Assembly (NCBI RefSeq): GCF_040907265.1
Contig: NZ_JBFOHP010000002.1
Location: 3,124,501 to 3,188,500 of the forward strand
From: Streptomyces sclerotialus
GTDB lineage: Bacteria; Actinomycetota; Actinomycetes; Streptomycetales; Streptomycetaceae
DNA: 64,000 bases
Direction: 5' to 3'
Translations under genes and position numbers: made by a program
The notes under the pieces: generated by a model
The model's input: the letters and a program-made list of their open reading frames with translations, nothing else
What the model was told of the DNA's origin: nothing
Database searches by the model: none
Shown here: one piece after another, positions 17,745 to 27,260 of the stretch
How positions within the stretch are numbered: the first letter of the stretch is position 1
Layout: each line of letters opens with the position of its first letter

Positions 17745-19238
17745 TCAGCTGTTGCTGGGGAAGCCCAGGTTGATGCCGCCGTCGGAGGGGTCCGGCCAGC
17801 GGGTGGTGACGACCTTGCCGCGGGTGTAGAAGTGCACGCCGTCGTTGCCGTAGATGTGGTGGTCGCCGAAGAGCGAGTCCTTCCAGCCGCCGAAGGAGTG
17901 GTAGCCCACCGGCACCGGGATCGGCACGTTCACGCCGACCATGCCGGCCTCGACCTCCAGCTGGAAGCGGCGGGCCGCACCGCCGTCCCGGGTGAAGATG
18001 GCGGTGCCGTTGCCCCACGGCGAGTTGTTCATCAGGGCGATGGCCTCGTCGTACGTCTCGACGCGGACGACGGAGAGCACCGGGCCGAAGATCTCGTCGC
18101 GGTAGCAGTCCATCTCGGGCGTGACGTGGTCCAGCAGCGAGACGCCGATCCAGTGGCCGTCCTCGTGGCCCTCGACCGTGAAGCCGGTGCCGTCGAGCGC
18201 GACGGTCGCACCCTGCGCCGCGGCACCGGTCACGTACGAGGCGACCTTGTCGCGGTGCACCTTGGTGATCAGCGGGCCCATCTCGGAGGCCGGGTCGTCA
18301 CCGGGGCCGATGCGCAGCGCGGCGGCCCGCTCCTTGACCTTCTCGATCAGCGGGTCGGCCGTGTCACCGACCGCGACCACGACGGAGATCGCCATGCAGC
18401 GCTCGCCCGCCGAGCCGTACGCCGCGTTGATCGCGGAGTCGGCCGCCAGGTCCAGGTCGGCGTCCGGCAGCACCAGCATGTGGTTCTTCGCGCCGCCCAG
18501 CGCCTGCACACGCTTGCCGTTGGCGGTGCCGGTGGTGTGGATGTACTTGGCGATCGGGGTGGAGCCGACGAAGGAGACCGCGGCGATGTCCGGGTGCTCC
18601 AGGATGCGGTCCACGGCGGTCTTGTCGCCGTTGACGACGTTCAGCACGCCGTCCGGCAGGCCCGCCTCGGCGGCCAGCTCGGCCAGCTTGAACGCGGCCG
18701 AGGGCACCTTCTCGCTGGGCTTGAGGACGAAGGTGTTGCCGCAGGCGATGGCGAGGGGGAACATCCACATCGGCACCATCGCGGGGAAGTTGAACGGCGT
18801 GATGCCGGCGACCACGCCCAGCGACTGGCGGATGGAGGAGACGTCCACGCGGGTGGAGACCTGGGTGGACAGCTCGCCCTTGAGCTTCTCGGAGATGCCG
18901 CAGGCCAGCTCGACGATCTCCAGGCCGCGGGCCACCTCGCCGAGGGCGTCGGAGTGCACCTTGCCGTGCTCGGCGGTGATCAGCCGCGCGATCTCCTCGC
19001 GGTGCGCGTCGACCAGCTCGCGGTACTTGAAGAGGACCGCGGTGCGCTTGGCGAGCGAGCTGGTGCCCCAGGTCCGGAAGGCCTCCTTGGCCGCGGCGAC
19101 CGCGGTGTCGACCTCGTCGACGGAGGCGAACGGGACCTGCTTCTCCTGAGCGCCGGTGGCGGGGTTGTAGACCGGACCGAAGTTGCCGGAGGTGCCCTCG
19201 ACGGGCTTGCCGCCGATCCAGTGGCTGAGGGTCTTCAT
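17745..19238 (-). CDS. mmsA: methylmalonate-semialdehyde dehydrogenase (CoA-acylating)
   Basis: A 497-residue aldehyde dehydrogenase of the MmsA/IolA subfamily. It carries the ITPFNFPAMVPMWMFPLA cofactor region, catalytic cysteine in GERCMAIS, and the VPIPVPVGYHSFGGWKDSLFGD signature that separates CoA-acylating MmsA from other ALDHs. It converts malonate or methylmalonate semialdehyde to acetyl- or propionyl-CoA, the last step of inositol breakdown. It is the last gene of the iolC-aldolase-iolB-iolD-mmsA operon, 37 bases after iolD. Confidence 0.95.
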   Translation of the reverse strand: MKTLSHWIGGKPVEGTSGNFGPVYNPATGAQEKQVPFASVDEVDTAVAAAKEAFRTWGTSSLAKRTAVLFKYRELVDAHREEIARLITAEHGKVHSDALGEVARGLEIVELACGISEKLKGELSTQVSTRVDVSSIRQSLGVVAGITPFNFPAMVPMWMFPLAIACGNTFVLKPSEKVPSAAFKLAELAAEAGLPDGVLNVVNGDKTAVDRILEHPDIAAVSFVGSTPIAKYIHTTGTANGKRVQALGGAKNHMLVLPDADLDLAADSAINAAYGSAGERCMAISVVVAVGDTADPLIEKVKERAAALRIGPGDDPASEMGPLITKVHRDKVASYVTGAAAQGATVALDGTGFTVEGHEDGHWIGVSLLDHVTPEMDCYRDEIFGPVLSVVRVETYDEAIALMNNSPWGNGTAIFTRDGGAARRFQLEVEAGMVGVNVPIPVPVGYHSFGGWKDSLFGDHHIYGNDGVHFYTRGKVVTTRWPDPSDGGINLGFPSNS

Positions 19239-19275
19239 GTGCGGGCCTTTCTGGGGACGAAAGCTTCAGCGGAGG

Positions 19276-21159
19276 TCAGAGATGGCGGCGGCGTCCGGCC
19301 GCCTGGCGGTCGTACTCCTCGCGGGCGAGCTGCGCCGCCTCGCGCGTCGCGGTCTCGGCAACGGGAACATCCCACCAGGCCTGGGCCGGCGGCGCGCCCG
19401 GCACAGTGTCAGCCGTTTCGGTCTCGACATAGACACATGTGGGGCGGTCCGAGGCGCGCGCAGCGGCCAGTGCGGAACGCACCTCGGCGACGGTCCCCGC
19501 GCGGATCACGTCCATGCCCAGCGAGGCGGCGTTCGCCGCCAGGTCCACCGGCAGCGGCTCACCGGTGTACGTGCCGTCCTTGGCGCGGAAGCGGTAGGCG
19601 GTGCCGAAACGCTCGGCGCCGGTCTCCTCCGAGAGGCCGCCGATGGAGGCGTAGCCGTGGTTCTGGAGGAGGACGAGGTTGATGTTGACGCCCTCCTGGA
19701 CCGCGGTGACGATCTCGGTGGGCATCATCAGGTACGTGCCGTCGCCGACCAGGGCCCACACCGGGCGGTCCGGGGCGGCCATCCGGACGCCGATCGCGGC
19801 CGGGATCTCGTACCCCATGCAGGAGTAGCCGTACTCCAGGTGGTACTGGCGGCGGGACCGGGCGCGCCACAGTTTGTGCAGGTCACCGGGGAGTGAGCCG
19901 GCCGCGTTGATGACCACGTCGTCATCGCCGACGGTCGCGTCCAGCAGGCCGAGCACCTGCGTCTGGCTGGGCCGCGCGTCCTCGGCACCGGTCCCGTACG
20001 CGGTGTCGACCAGCCGTTCCCACTCGGCCTTGGCCGCGCCGTACGCCTCCTCGTACGCCGCCTCCACCCGGTGTCCGCCGAGCTCCCGGGTCAGCGCCTC
20101 CAGGCCCGCGCGGGCGTCGGAGATCAGGGAGAGCGCGCCGAGCTTGTGGGAGTCGAACGAAGCGATGTTGAGGTTCACGAAGCGCACGCCGGGGCGGGCG
20201 AAGAGGGTCGCGGAGGCGGTGGTGAAGTCGGTGTAGCGGGTGCCGACTCCTATGATCAGGTCCGCCTCGCGGGCCAGGGCGTCCGCGGTCGCGGTGCCGG
20301 TGTGGCCGATGCCGCCCACGTCGGCGGGGTGGTCGTACCGCAGCGAGCCCTTGCCGGCCTGGGTGGAGGCGACCGGGATGCCGGTGGCGTCGGCGAACGC
20401 GCGCAAGGCGTCCTCGGCCTCGGAGTGGTGGATGCCGCCGCCCGCGACGAGCAGCGGCCGCTCGGCGGAGCGGATCGCGTGCACGGCCTCGGCGAGCTGC
20501 CCGGCGTCGGGCTGCGGCCGGGTGACGTGCCAGACCCGGTCGGCGAAGAAGTCCTCGGGCCAGTCGAACGCCTCGGCCTGGACGTCCTGCGGGAGGGCCA
20601 GGGTGACCGCGCCGGTCTCGACGGGGTCGGCGAGCACCCGCATGGCCTGGAGGGCCGCCGGGATCAGCGCCTCGGGGCGCGCCACCCGGTCGAAGTAGCG
20701 GGACACCGGGCGCAGCGCGTCGTTGACGGAGACGTCGCCCGCGTACGGCACCTCCAGCTGCTGGAGCACGGGCTCGGCCGGGCGGGTGGCGAAGGTGTCG
20801 CCGGGCAGCAGCAGGACCGGGAGGCGGTTGACCGTGGCCAGCGCCGCGCCGGTGACGAGGTTGGTGGCGCCGGGGCCGATGGAGGTGGTGACGGCCTGCG
20901 CGGAGAGCCGGTCGGACTGGCGGGCGTACCCGACGGCGGCGTGCACCATGGCCTGCTCGTTACGGCCCTGGAGATAGGGCATCGAGCCCTGGGACTCCAG
21001 CAGCGCCTGGCCCAGGCCCGCGACGTTGCCGTGCCCGAAGATCCCCCAGGTGGCGCTGATGAGGCGGTGCCGTACGCCGTCCCGCTCGGTGTACTGATGG
21101 GCGAGGAACTCGACCAGGGCCTGGGCGACCGTGAGGCGGCGCGTCGTCGGGGCGGTCAT
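19276..21159 (-). CDS. iolD: 3D-(3,5/4)-trihydroxycyclohexane-1,2-dione hydrolase (IolD)
   Basis: A 627-residue thiamine-diphosphate enzyme of the acetolactate-synthase fold. The N-terminal Pyr domain has GRNEQAMVHAAVGYARQ (Glu activating ThDP). The central domain reads LVAGGGIHHS, and the C-terminal PP domain has the GDGTYLMMPTEIVTAVQEGVNINLVLLQNHGYASIGGL metal/ThDP region. It opens the cyclohexane ring to give 5-deoxy-glucuronate. ATG 21159 is chosen because it overlaps the iolB stop by 4 bases and matches the family N-terminus; upstream in-frame residues are iolB shadow. Confidence 0.95.
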   Translation of the reverse strand: MTAPTTRRLTVAQALVEFLAHQYTERDGVRHRLISATWGIFGHGNVAGLGQALLESQGSMPYLQGRNEQAMVHAAVGYARQSDRLSAQAVTTSIGPGATNLVTGAALATVNRLPVLLLPGDTFATRPAEPVLQQLEVPYAGDVSVNDALRPVSRYFDRVARPEALIPAALQAMRVLADPVETGAVTLALPQDVQAEAFDWPEDFFADRVWHVTRPQPDAGQLAEAVHAIRSAERPLLVAGGGIHHSEAEDALRAFADATGIPVASTQAGKGSLRYDHPADVGGIGHTGTATADALAREADLIIGVGTRYTDFTTASATLFARPGVRFVNLNIASFDSHKLGALSLISDARAGLEALTRELGGHRVEAAYEEAYGAAKAEWERLVDTAYGTGAEDARPSQTQVLGLLDATVGDDDVVINAAGSLPGDLHKLWRARSRRQYHLEYGYSCMGYEIPAAIGVRMAAPDRPVWALVGDGTYLMMPTEIVTAVQEGVNINLVLLQNHGYASIGGLSEETGAERFGTAYRFRAKDGTYTGEPLPVDLAANAASLGMDVIRAGTVAEVRSALAAARASDRPTCVYVETETADTVPGAPPAQAWWDVPVAETATREAAQLAREEYDRQAAGRRRHL

Positions 21160-22070
21160 CGGGCTTCTCCTGCGGGTGCGCTGTAGAGGGGGAGGCGGGG
21201 GTCGACGGGCTGCTCGGGCCAGGTGCCCCGGATCCAGCCGTGGTCCGGGTGGTCGCAGATGAGCCACTCGCGCTTCTCGCCGGGGCCCGCCATGACGTTG
21301 AGGTAGTACATGTCGTGGCCGGGCGCGGCGATGGACGGGCCGTGCCAGCCGTCGGGGATGAGGACGACGTCACCGCTGCGGACCTCGGCGAGCACGTCGG
21401 TGTCCCGGCCGTGGCCGGAGGGGGTCACGCGCTGGTAGCCGAGGCCGGGCTTGGCATCGCCGTTCTCGTCCGTCGCCGACGCGATCTCGAAGTAGTAGAT
21501 CTCTTCGAGCTCGGACTCCTCGCCCGGGCGGCACTCGTCGTGCTTGTGCGGCGGATACGAGGACCAGTTGCCGCCCGGCGTGATCACCTCGACCGCGATG
21601 AGCTTGTCGCATGCGAAGACGCCTGCCGCGCCGAAGTTGTTGACCTGGCGCGAGCAGTTGCCCGTGCCCCGCAGCTCGACGGGGACGGACGAGGCGGGGC
21701 CATACCGGGCGGGAAGGCGCTGCGAGCAGCGCGCGCCGGTGAGCGCGAAGCGGCCGCCGGACTCGCTGGCGATGCCCACGTGCGCGTCGCGCGGGACGTA
21801 CGCGAAGTCCGTGACACCGCTGAACACGCTGTCCCGGCCGGTCAGCGCGAACTCCTCGCCCGAGTCGACCGCCACCGTGCAGCCGCCGGAGAGCGGCAGC
21901 ACGATCCACTCGCTCTCGCCGGTCGCGAAGGAGTGGTGACCGCCGGGCGGGAGCTCCAGCACGCGGAGGGAGGAGTAACCCCAGCCCGCGTTCTTGGGGT
22001 GGATGTCGAGGGCGTACGGGCCGTCGGCGGCGGTGCCCGCCGGGCGGTGGAAGGTGGATTCGGCGTTCAT
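21156..22070 (-). CDS. iolB: 5-deoxy-glucuronate isomerase (IolB)
   Basis: A 304-residue bicupin protein of the KduI/IolB family. The metal-site region SSYPPHKHDECRPGEESELEEIYYF holds the histidines and glutamate expected of IolB, and the C-terminal DVVLIPDGWHGPSIAAPGHDMYYLNVMAGP is the second signature. It isomerises 5-deoxy-glucuronate to 2-deoxy-5-keto-gluconate. It overlaps iolD by 4 bases and lies 68 bases after the aldolase gene. Confidence 0.95.
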   Translation of the reverse strand: MNAESTFHRPAGTAADGPYALDIHPKNAGWGYSSLRVLELPPGGHHSFATGESEWIVLPLSGGCTVAVDSGEEFALTGRDSVFSGVTDFAYVPRDAHVGIASESGGRFALTGARCSQRLPARYGPASSVPVELRGTGNCSRQVNNFGAAGVFACDKLIAVEVITPGGNWSSYPPHKHDECRPGEESELEEIYYFEIASATDENGDAKPGLGYQRVTPSGHGRDTDVLAEVRSGDVVLIPDGWHGPSIAAPGHDMYYLNVMAGPGEKREWLICDHPDHGWIRGTWPEQPVDPRLPLYSAPAGEAR

Positions 22071-22138
22071 GACGTCAAGTCTCCTACTGAACACTGACGG
22101 TGACAGGACCCTGTGGACAACTTCCGCGTCATCCGCGG

Positions 22139-23032
22139 CTACAGGAGGCTGACGGCGGTATCCACAGCCCCCGCCACGTCCCCGTCCACGGGGTAGAGCA
22201 GCGAGCGCCCGGCGACCAGCCCCTGGACGGTCGGCAGGTGCAGGGCCTTGCGCCACTTCTCGTACGTCGTGTCCTGGTCGGCGGCCGAGATGTCGCCGCC
22301 GAGCAGGACGGTCGGCAGTGTGGAGGTCTCGCAGACCTGCGCCATGTCCTCGGGGTCCTCGGTGACCGGCAGTTTGAGCCAGGTGTACGCGGAGGTCCCG
22401 CCGAGCCCGGAGGCGATGGCGACGGACGTGGTCACGGCCTCGGCGCTCAGGTCGTTCCTGACCTTGCCGTCGATCCGGCGCGAGATGAACGGCTCGACGA
22501 AGGTGGGCAGTTCCCGCTCGGCCATGGCGTCGATGGCGCGCGCTGTGGACTCCATGGTGTCCAGGGACCCGGCGTCGCTGTAGTCGATGCGCATCAGCAG
22601 CTTCCCGCAGTCGAAGCGGAGCCGGGCGATGTCCTGCGGGCGGTGGCCGGTGAACCGGTCGTCCATCTCGAAGGAGGCCCCGGCGATACCGCCGCGGTTC
22701 ATCGAACCCATCACGACCTTGCCCTCCAGCGCACCCATGAGGAGCAGGTCCTCCAGGATGTCGGCGGTGGCGAGGACGCCGTCGACACCGGGCCGGGACA
22801 GCGCGAGCGAGAGGCGTTCGAGCAGGTCGAAGCGGTCCGCCATGGCCAGCTTGCGGTCCCCGACGGCCAGGGCGCCGCGCGCGGGGTGGTCGGCGGCGAC
22901 GATCATCAGCCGGCCGCTGTCGCCGATGAGGGGGCGGCGGGTGCGGCGGGCAGCGGCTTCCGCGACGGCTTCGGGGTGCCGGGCCCGCAGCCGCGCGAGG
23001 TCGGAGAGCGGTGTGGTCAAGGCGTAACTCAC
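22139..23032 (-). CDS. class I aldolase-like protein of the inositol operon (Cgl0159 family)
   Basis: 297 residues forming a (beta/alpha)8 barrel, related to the deoxyribose-phosphate/fructose-bisphosphate class I aldolase superfamily and to the actinobacterial Cgl0159 family that sits in iol clusters. Visible landmarks are LMIVAADHPARGAL, DGVLATADILEDLLLMGAL, TGHRPQDIARLRFDCGKLLMRIDY, and TAYTWLKLPV with a lysine that could be the Schiff base. No class II IolJ is present, so this protein probably takes the 2-deoxy-5-keto-gluconate-6-phosphate cleavage step. The start is GTG with an AAGAAG directly next to it, so the true start may be slightly different. Confidence 0.8.
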   Translation of the reverse strand: MSYALTTPLSDLARLRARHPEAVAEAAARRTRRPLIGDSGRLMIVAADHPARGALAVGDRKLAMADRFDLLERLSLALSRPGVDGVLATADILEDLLLMGALEGKVVMGSMNRGGIAGASFEMDDRFTGHRPQDIARLRFDCGKLLMRIDYSDAGSLDTMESTARAIDAMAERELPTFVEPFISRRIDGKVRNDLSAEAVTTSVAIASGLGGTSAYTWLKLPVTEDPEDMAQVCETSTLPTVLLGGDISAADQDTTYEKWRKALHLPTVQGLVAGRSLLYPVDGDVAGAVDTAVSLL

Positions 23033-23080
23033 CTTCTTGAGCGCCCGCGGGACGGCCGCGGGCGGAGTGCGGCGGTGTGG

Positions 23081-24088
23081 TCAGCGCTCCGCGAGGAACG
23101 CTTCGACCTCGGAGGTGGTGGGCATGGCCGACGAGCAGGCCAGGCGCGCTGCGACGATGGCCCCGGCGGCGTTGGCGTAGCGCATCATGGGCTCCAGTTC
23201 CCAGCCGGAGAGCAGGCCGTGCACGAGGGCGCCGCCGAAGGAGTCGCCCGCGCCGAGGCCGTTGACGACCTCGACCGGAGTGGGCGGTACCTCGGCGGTG
23301 CGGCCGTCGCGGTGCACGGCGAGCACGCCCTTGGGGCCCTGCTTGATGACGGCCAGCTCGACGCCCATGTCCAGCAACGCCTGGGCGCAGGCCTTGGGGT
23401 CGCGCAGCCCGGTGGCGACCTCGGCCTCGTCGACGTTGCCGACCGCCACGGTGGCGTGCGCCAGCGCCGCCTCGTAGTACGGACGGGCGTTGGCCATGGC
23501 CTGCGGGCCGGTCTCGCCGCCGTCGCCGGAGGCGCCGCCCCGGCCGCCCCAGAACATCGGCCGCCAGTCCAGGTCGAAGACGGTGGTGCCGGACTTGCCG
23601 CGCGCTTCCAGGGCGGCGAGCGTCGCGGAGCGGCTGGGCTCCTCGCACAGGCCGGTGCCGGTGATCCAGAAGACCCGCGCGGCCCGGATCGCGTCCTGGT
23701 CCAGCTCTTCGGGGCGGATGACCAGGTCAGGGGCCTTGGGGCGGCGGTAGAAGTACAGCGGGAAGTCGTCCGGCGGGAAGATCTCGCAGAAGGTGACCGG
23801 GGTCGGGTACTGCGCGACGGGGGTCACCCAGCGGTCGTCCACGCCGAACTCGCGCAGCGCCTTGTGGAGGTACGCGCCGAAGGGGTCGTCACCGGTACGG
23901 CTGATCACGGCGGTGCGGCGGCCCTGACGCGCCGCGGCGACCGCGACGTTGGTGGCCGAGCCGCCCAGGAACTTCCCGAACGTCTCCACGTCGGCCAGCG
24001 AGACGCCGGTCTGCAGCGGGTAGATGTCCACCCCGATGCGGCCCATGGTGATCAGGTCAAAGCGGCCGGTGTCGGTCGGCTCGGTCAT
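23081..24088 (-). CDS. iolC: 5-dehydro-2-deoxygluconokinase (IolC)
   Basis: A 335-residue PfkB-family kinase. The sugar-binding GGSATNVAVAAARQG motif follows the N-terminus, and the C-terminal signature VEVVNGLGAGDSFGGALVHGLL contains the catalytic Asp in GAGDSF. It phosphorylates 2-deoxy-5-keto-gluconate. The ATG at 24088 has GAAGGGG at the right spacing; a longer in-frame start would place the gene over its own -10 region. First gene of the minus-strand iol operon, with a clear promoter at 24149-24177. Confidence 0.94.
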   Translation of the reverse strand: MTEPTDTGRFDLITMGRIGVDIYPLQTGVSLADVETFGKFLGGSATNVAVAAARQGRRTAVISRTGDDPFGAYLHKALREFGVDDRWVTPVAQYPTPVTFCEIFPPDDFPLYFYRRPKAPDLVIRPEELDQDAIRAARVFWITGTGLCEEPSRSATLAALEARGKSGTTVFDLDWRPMFWGGRGGASGDGGETGPQAMANARPYYEAALAHATVAVGNVDEAEVATGLRDPKACAQALLDMGVELAVIKQGPKGVLAVHRDGRTAEVPPTPVEVVNGLGAGDSFGGALVHGLLSGWELEPMMRYANAAGAIVAARLACSSAMPTTSEVEAFLAER

Positions 24089-24148
24089 GTGCGCCCCTTC
24101 GCTACGGCCGGTCTCGGGAAGCGCCGGCCAGGTCGGCTCCGACCACAG

Positions 24149-24177
24149 GTCTAACGGGGCGACTCTCACCCTGTCAA
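24149..24177 (-). promoter_or_regulatory. sigma-70-type promoter of iolC
   Basis: On the minus strand TTGACA (24172-24177) is separated by 17 bases from TTAGAC (24149-24154). Transcription would start near 24142, giving a leader of about 55 bases to the iolC ATG. This is one of the few near-consensus promoters in the window. Confidence 0.7.
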
Positions 24178-24182
24178 CAGTT

Positions 24183-24278
24183 TGTCCTTACATTCTGACG
24201 TCGACGATGCGATGATGGCCGAGTCACCGCGGGTTACAAAGTCCTTAAGTCCTTATGTCAGGACGAAGTCTTGACAGG
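24183..24278. promoter_or_regulatory. iolC/iolE divergent regulatory region with GTCCTTA boxes
   Basis: Within 100 bases there are TGTCCTTACA (24183-24192), directly upstream of the iolC -35, GTCCTTA at 24241-24247 and again at 24249-24255, and a perfect inverted repeat GTCCT-TATGTC-AGGAC (24249-24264). A TTGACA (24271-24276) points towards iolE and could be its -35. The boxes are well placed for a regulator that controls both iol operons. The regulator itself is not identified; GntR-type IolR is a candidate by analogy and none is encoded in the window. Confidence 0.65.
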
Positions 24279-24365
24279 CTCGGTGCGCCGATGAAGGCTG
24301 AGCGCACCACAACCCCACCCCGTCCCTTCCCGGTCATCGCCGACCGGTGAGAGGAGAGCCGCACC

Positions 24366-25286
24366 ATGCCCGTACCCAGCGCGAACGTCCCCCGTCTGGA
24401 CCGGCTCCGGGTCGGATCGGCACCCGATTCCTGGGGCGTCTGGTTCCCCGACGACGACCAGCAGGTCCCCTGGGAACGCTTCCTGGACGAGGTCAGCGAG
24501 GCCGGTTACGAGTGGATCGAGCTGGGGCCGTACGGCTACCTGCCCACCGACCCTGCCGTACTCCACGGCGAGATCGCCAAGCGTGACCTGAAGGTGTCGG
24601 CCGGCACGATCTTCACCTCGATGCACCGCGGCCCCGAGAACTGGGACGCGACCTGGCAGCACGTGAGCGAGGTCGCCACGCTGACCAAGGCGATGGACGC
24701 CAAGCACCTCGTCGTGATCCCGTCCTTCTGGCGCGACGACAAGACCGCCGAGCTGATCGAGCCGAGCGAGCTGACCACCGAGCAGTGGAAGCACCTCACC
24801 GGCGGTATGGAGCGGCTGGCGAAGCAGGTACGCGACGAGTTCGGCCTGGACATCGTCGTGCACCCGCACGCCGACACCCACATCGACACCGAGGAGCACG
24901 TCGAACGCTTCCTCGACGGCACCGACTCCGACCTGGTCAACCTCTGCCTGGACACCGGCCACTACGCGTACTGCGGCGGCGACAGCGTCAAGCTGATCAA
25001 GACCTACGGCGAGCGGATCGGCTACCTCCACCTCAAGCAGGTCGACCCCGACATCCTCGCCGACGTCCAGGCCAACGGCACCCCCTTCGGGCCCGCCGTG
25101 AAGCAGGGCGTGATGTGCGAGCCGCCGCTCGGCGTACCGGCCCTGCCGCCCGTCCTGGAGGCCGCGCAGGCCCTGGACGTGGACCTGTTCGCCATCGTCG
25201 AGCAGGACATGTACCCCTGCCCGCCCACCCAGCCGTACCCGATCGCCGAGCGCACCCGCCGCTTCCTGCGCTCCTGCGGCGCGTAG
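24366..25286 (+). CDS. iolE: myo-inosose-2 dehydratase (IolE)
   Basis: A 306-residue TIM-barrel protein of the xylose-isomerase-like/AP endonuclease 2 superfamily. The N-terminus RVGSAPDSWGVWFPDDDQQVPWERFLDEV and the segments VVHPHADTHIDTEEHVERFL and NLCLDTGHYAYCGGD (metal-binding His/Asp/Glu) identify inosose dehydratase. It converts 2-keto-myo-inositol to the diketone substrate of IolD. GAGAGGAGAG precedes the ATG. First gene of the plus-strand operon iolE-iolG-iolH-iolT. Confidence 0.94.
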   Translation: MPVPSANVPRLDRLRVGSAPDSWGVWFPDDDQQVPWERFLDEVSEAGYEWIELGPYGYLPTDPAVLHGEIAKRDLKVSAGTIFTSMHRGPENWDATWQHVSEVATLTKAMDAKHLVVIPSFWRDDKTAELIEPSELTTEQWKHLTGGMERLAKQVRDEFGLDIVVHPHADTHIDTEEHVERFLDGTDSDLVNLCLDTGHYAYCGGDSVKLIKTYGERIGYLHLKQVDPDILADVQANGTPFGPAVKQGVMCEPPLGVPALPPVLEAAQALDVDLFAIVEQDMYPCPPTQPYPIAERTRRFLRSCGA

Positions 25287-25325
25287 CCCCGTCCCCCTCC
25301 CGCACCGAACACGAGGAGCACGACC

Positions 25326-26345
25326 ATGACGCAGCACGGAACGCTCGGGGTGGCGGTCATCGGCACCGGCCGGATGGGCGCGGACCACGTACGCCGCATC
25401 AACGACGTCATCAGCGGCGCGCGGGTCGCCGCCGTGGTGGACATCGACGCCGACCGCGCGAAGACCATCGCCGACGGCATCGAGGGCTGTACGCCCTGCA
25501 CCGACCCGGCCGCCGCGATGGACGACCCGGCCGTCGACGCCGTACTGATCGCCTCGCCGGGGCCGGCCCACGAGGCCACCCTGCTCGCCGCGTTCGAACG
25601 GGACCTGCCGGTGCTCTGCGAGAAGCCGCTCACCCCGGACGCCGCCTCCGCGCTGCGCGTCCTGGAGGCCGAGCAGCGGCTCGGCCACCGCCGCGTCCAG
25701 GTCGGCTTCATGCGCCGCTACGACGCCGAGTACAGGAAGCTCAAGGCGCAGCTGGACCAGGGCGCCTACGGCCGGCCGCTGATGCTGCACCACCAGCACC
25801 GCAACCCCGATTGCCCGCCCGGCTTCACCGACGCGATGATGATCAACGACTCGGCCGTGCACGAGATCGACGTCACCCGCTGGCTGCTGGACGAGGAGAT
25901 CACCGCCGTCCGCGTGCTCTTCCCGAACGCCACCGACAAGGCGCCCGAGGGCCTGCGCGACCCGCAGCTCATCCTCTTCGAGACCGCGTCGGGCCGGGTC
26001 GTGGACACCGAACTGTTCGTCAACTGCGGCTTCGGCTACCAGGTGAGGTGCGAGGCGGTCTGCACCGACGGTACCGCCCGCATCGGTGACGACCGCGGCG
26101 TCTTCGCCAACACGGCCAACGGCTGGGGCGGCACCATCGCCCCCGGCTTCGAGGACCGTTTCGCCGACGCCTACGACCTCCAGGTCCAGCGCTGGGTCGA
26201 CGCCACCCGCCGCGGCGAGGTCGAGGGCCCCGGCGCCTGGGACGGTTACGCCGCCGCCGCGGTCTGCGAGGCCGGCGTACGCGCCCAGGAGACCGGCGAG
26301 CGCGTCACGGTCGAGCTGGCCGAGCGCCCGGCCCTGTACCGCTGA
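25326..26345 (+). CDS. iolG: myo-inositol 2-dehydrogenase (IolG)
   Basis: A 339-residue Gfo/Idh/MocA dehydrogenase with NAD-binding GTGRMGADH at the N-terminus, CEKPLTPD (the catalytic-region EKP motif), and [16 protein letters not shown] and [14 protein letters not shown] (Asp/His of the active site) as in IolG. It oxidises myo-inositol to 2-inosose. ACGAGGAGCACGACC provides the ribosome site. It lies 39 bases after iolE and 50 before iolH. Confidence 0.93.
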   Translation: MTQHGTLGVAVIGTGRMGADHVRRINDVISGARVAAVVDIDADRAKTIADGIEGCTPCTDPAAAMDDPAVDAVLIASPGPAHEATLLAAFERDLPVLCEKPLTPDAASALRVLEAEQRLGHRRVQVGFMRRYDAEYRKLKAQLDQGAYGRPLMLHHQHRNPDCPPGFTDAMMINDSAVHEIDVTRWLLDEEITAVRVLFPNATDKAPEGLRDPQLILFETASGRVVDTELFVNCGFGYQVRCEAVCTDGTARIGDDRGVFANTANGWGGTIAPGFEDRFADAYDLQVQRWVDATRRGEVEGPGAWDGYAAAAVCEAGVRAQETGERVTVELAERPALYR

Positions 26346-26395
26346 GAACCACTCCCTCCGGACCCCTTCCCGTACACCGAAAGGCTGCCCCTCCC

Positions 26396-27256
26396 GTGAA
26401 GATCGCTCTTGATCCGTACATGTTCCGGAACGTTCCGCTGCTCGAACTCCCCGGTGTCGTCGCCGAGCTGGGCTTCGAATGGATCGAGCTGTCGCCGCGC
26501 GAGGACTTCAACCCCTTCTTCCTCCACCCGCGCGTGGACGACGGCACCGTGCAGAAGTTCCGCAAGGAACTGAGCGCGGCGGGCGTCGGCATCTCCTCCG
26601 TCCTCCCCCTCTACAAGTGGTCCTCCCCGGACGAGGACGAGCGGCAGGCCGCCGTCCGCTACTGGAAGCGGGCCATCCAGATCACCTCCGACCTCGGCGT
26701 CTCCGCGATGAACTCGGAGTTCAACGGCCGCCCCGAGAAGGCCGACACCAGTGAGGGCCAGTTCTGGCGCTCCCTGGAGGAGCTGCTGCCGGTCTTCGAA
26801 CGGGAGGGCATCACGCTCGCCCTGGAACCGCACCCGGACGACTTCATCGAGGACGGGCACGCCGCCGTCGACATGATCCGCGGCATCAACAACCCGCTGG
26901 TGTCCTTCCTGTACTGCGCGCCGCACACCTTCCACCAGGGCAACGACGCGCCGGGCATCCTGAAGCACGCGGGCGGTCTGACCACCGCCGTCCACCTGGC
27001 CGACTCCTTCGACCACACCGGCTCCTCCGGGCTGCGCTACATCGTCAACCCGCCCGGCTCGGCCGTACGCATCCACCAGCACCTGGACATCGGCCAGGGC
27101 GAGGTCGACTTCGACGAGCTCTTCCGCGAGCTGGCCGCCAACGGCTTCGACGGCACCCTGGTCTCCTCCGTCTTCGCCTGGGAGGAGCGCGCCAAGGAGT
27201 CGTCCCGCTTCATGCGGGCCAAGATCGACGAGTACGTCACCCGGCACTGGAGCTGA
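26396..27256 (+). CDS. iolH: sugar phosphate isomerase/epimerase of the iol operon (IolH-like)
   Basis: A 286-residue TIM-barrel protein beginning MKIALDPYMFRNVPLLELP from a GTG start with GAAAGG upstream. That opening, and the segments LALEPHPDDFIEDG, DMIRGINNPLVSFLYCAPHTFH and TTAVHLADSFDHTGS, fit the IolH group. IolH genes accompany iol operons, but their reaction is poorly defined; a role with an inositol isomer or an intermediate is likely. It is clearly distinct from IolE in the same operon. Confidence 0.75.
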   Translation: MKIALDPYMFRNVPLLELPGVVAELGFEWIELSPREDFNPFFLHPRVDDGTVQKFRKELSAAGVGISSVLPLYKWSSPDEDERQAAVRYWKRAIQITSDLGVSAMNSEFNGRPEKADTSEGQFWRSLEELLPVFEREGITLALEPHPDDFIEDGHAAVDMIRGINNPLVSFLYCAPHTFHQGNDAPGILKHAGGLTTAVHLADSFDHTGSSGLRYIVNPPGSAVRIHQHLDIGQGEVDFDELFRELAANGFDGTLVSSVFAWEERAKESSRFMRAKIDEYVTRHWS

Positions 27257-27260
27257 GCCC

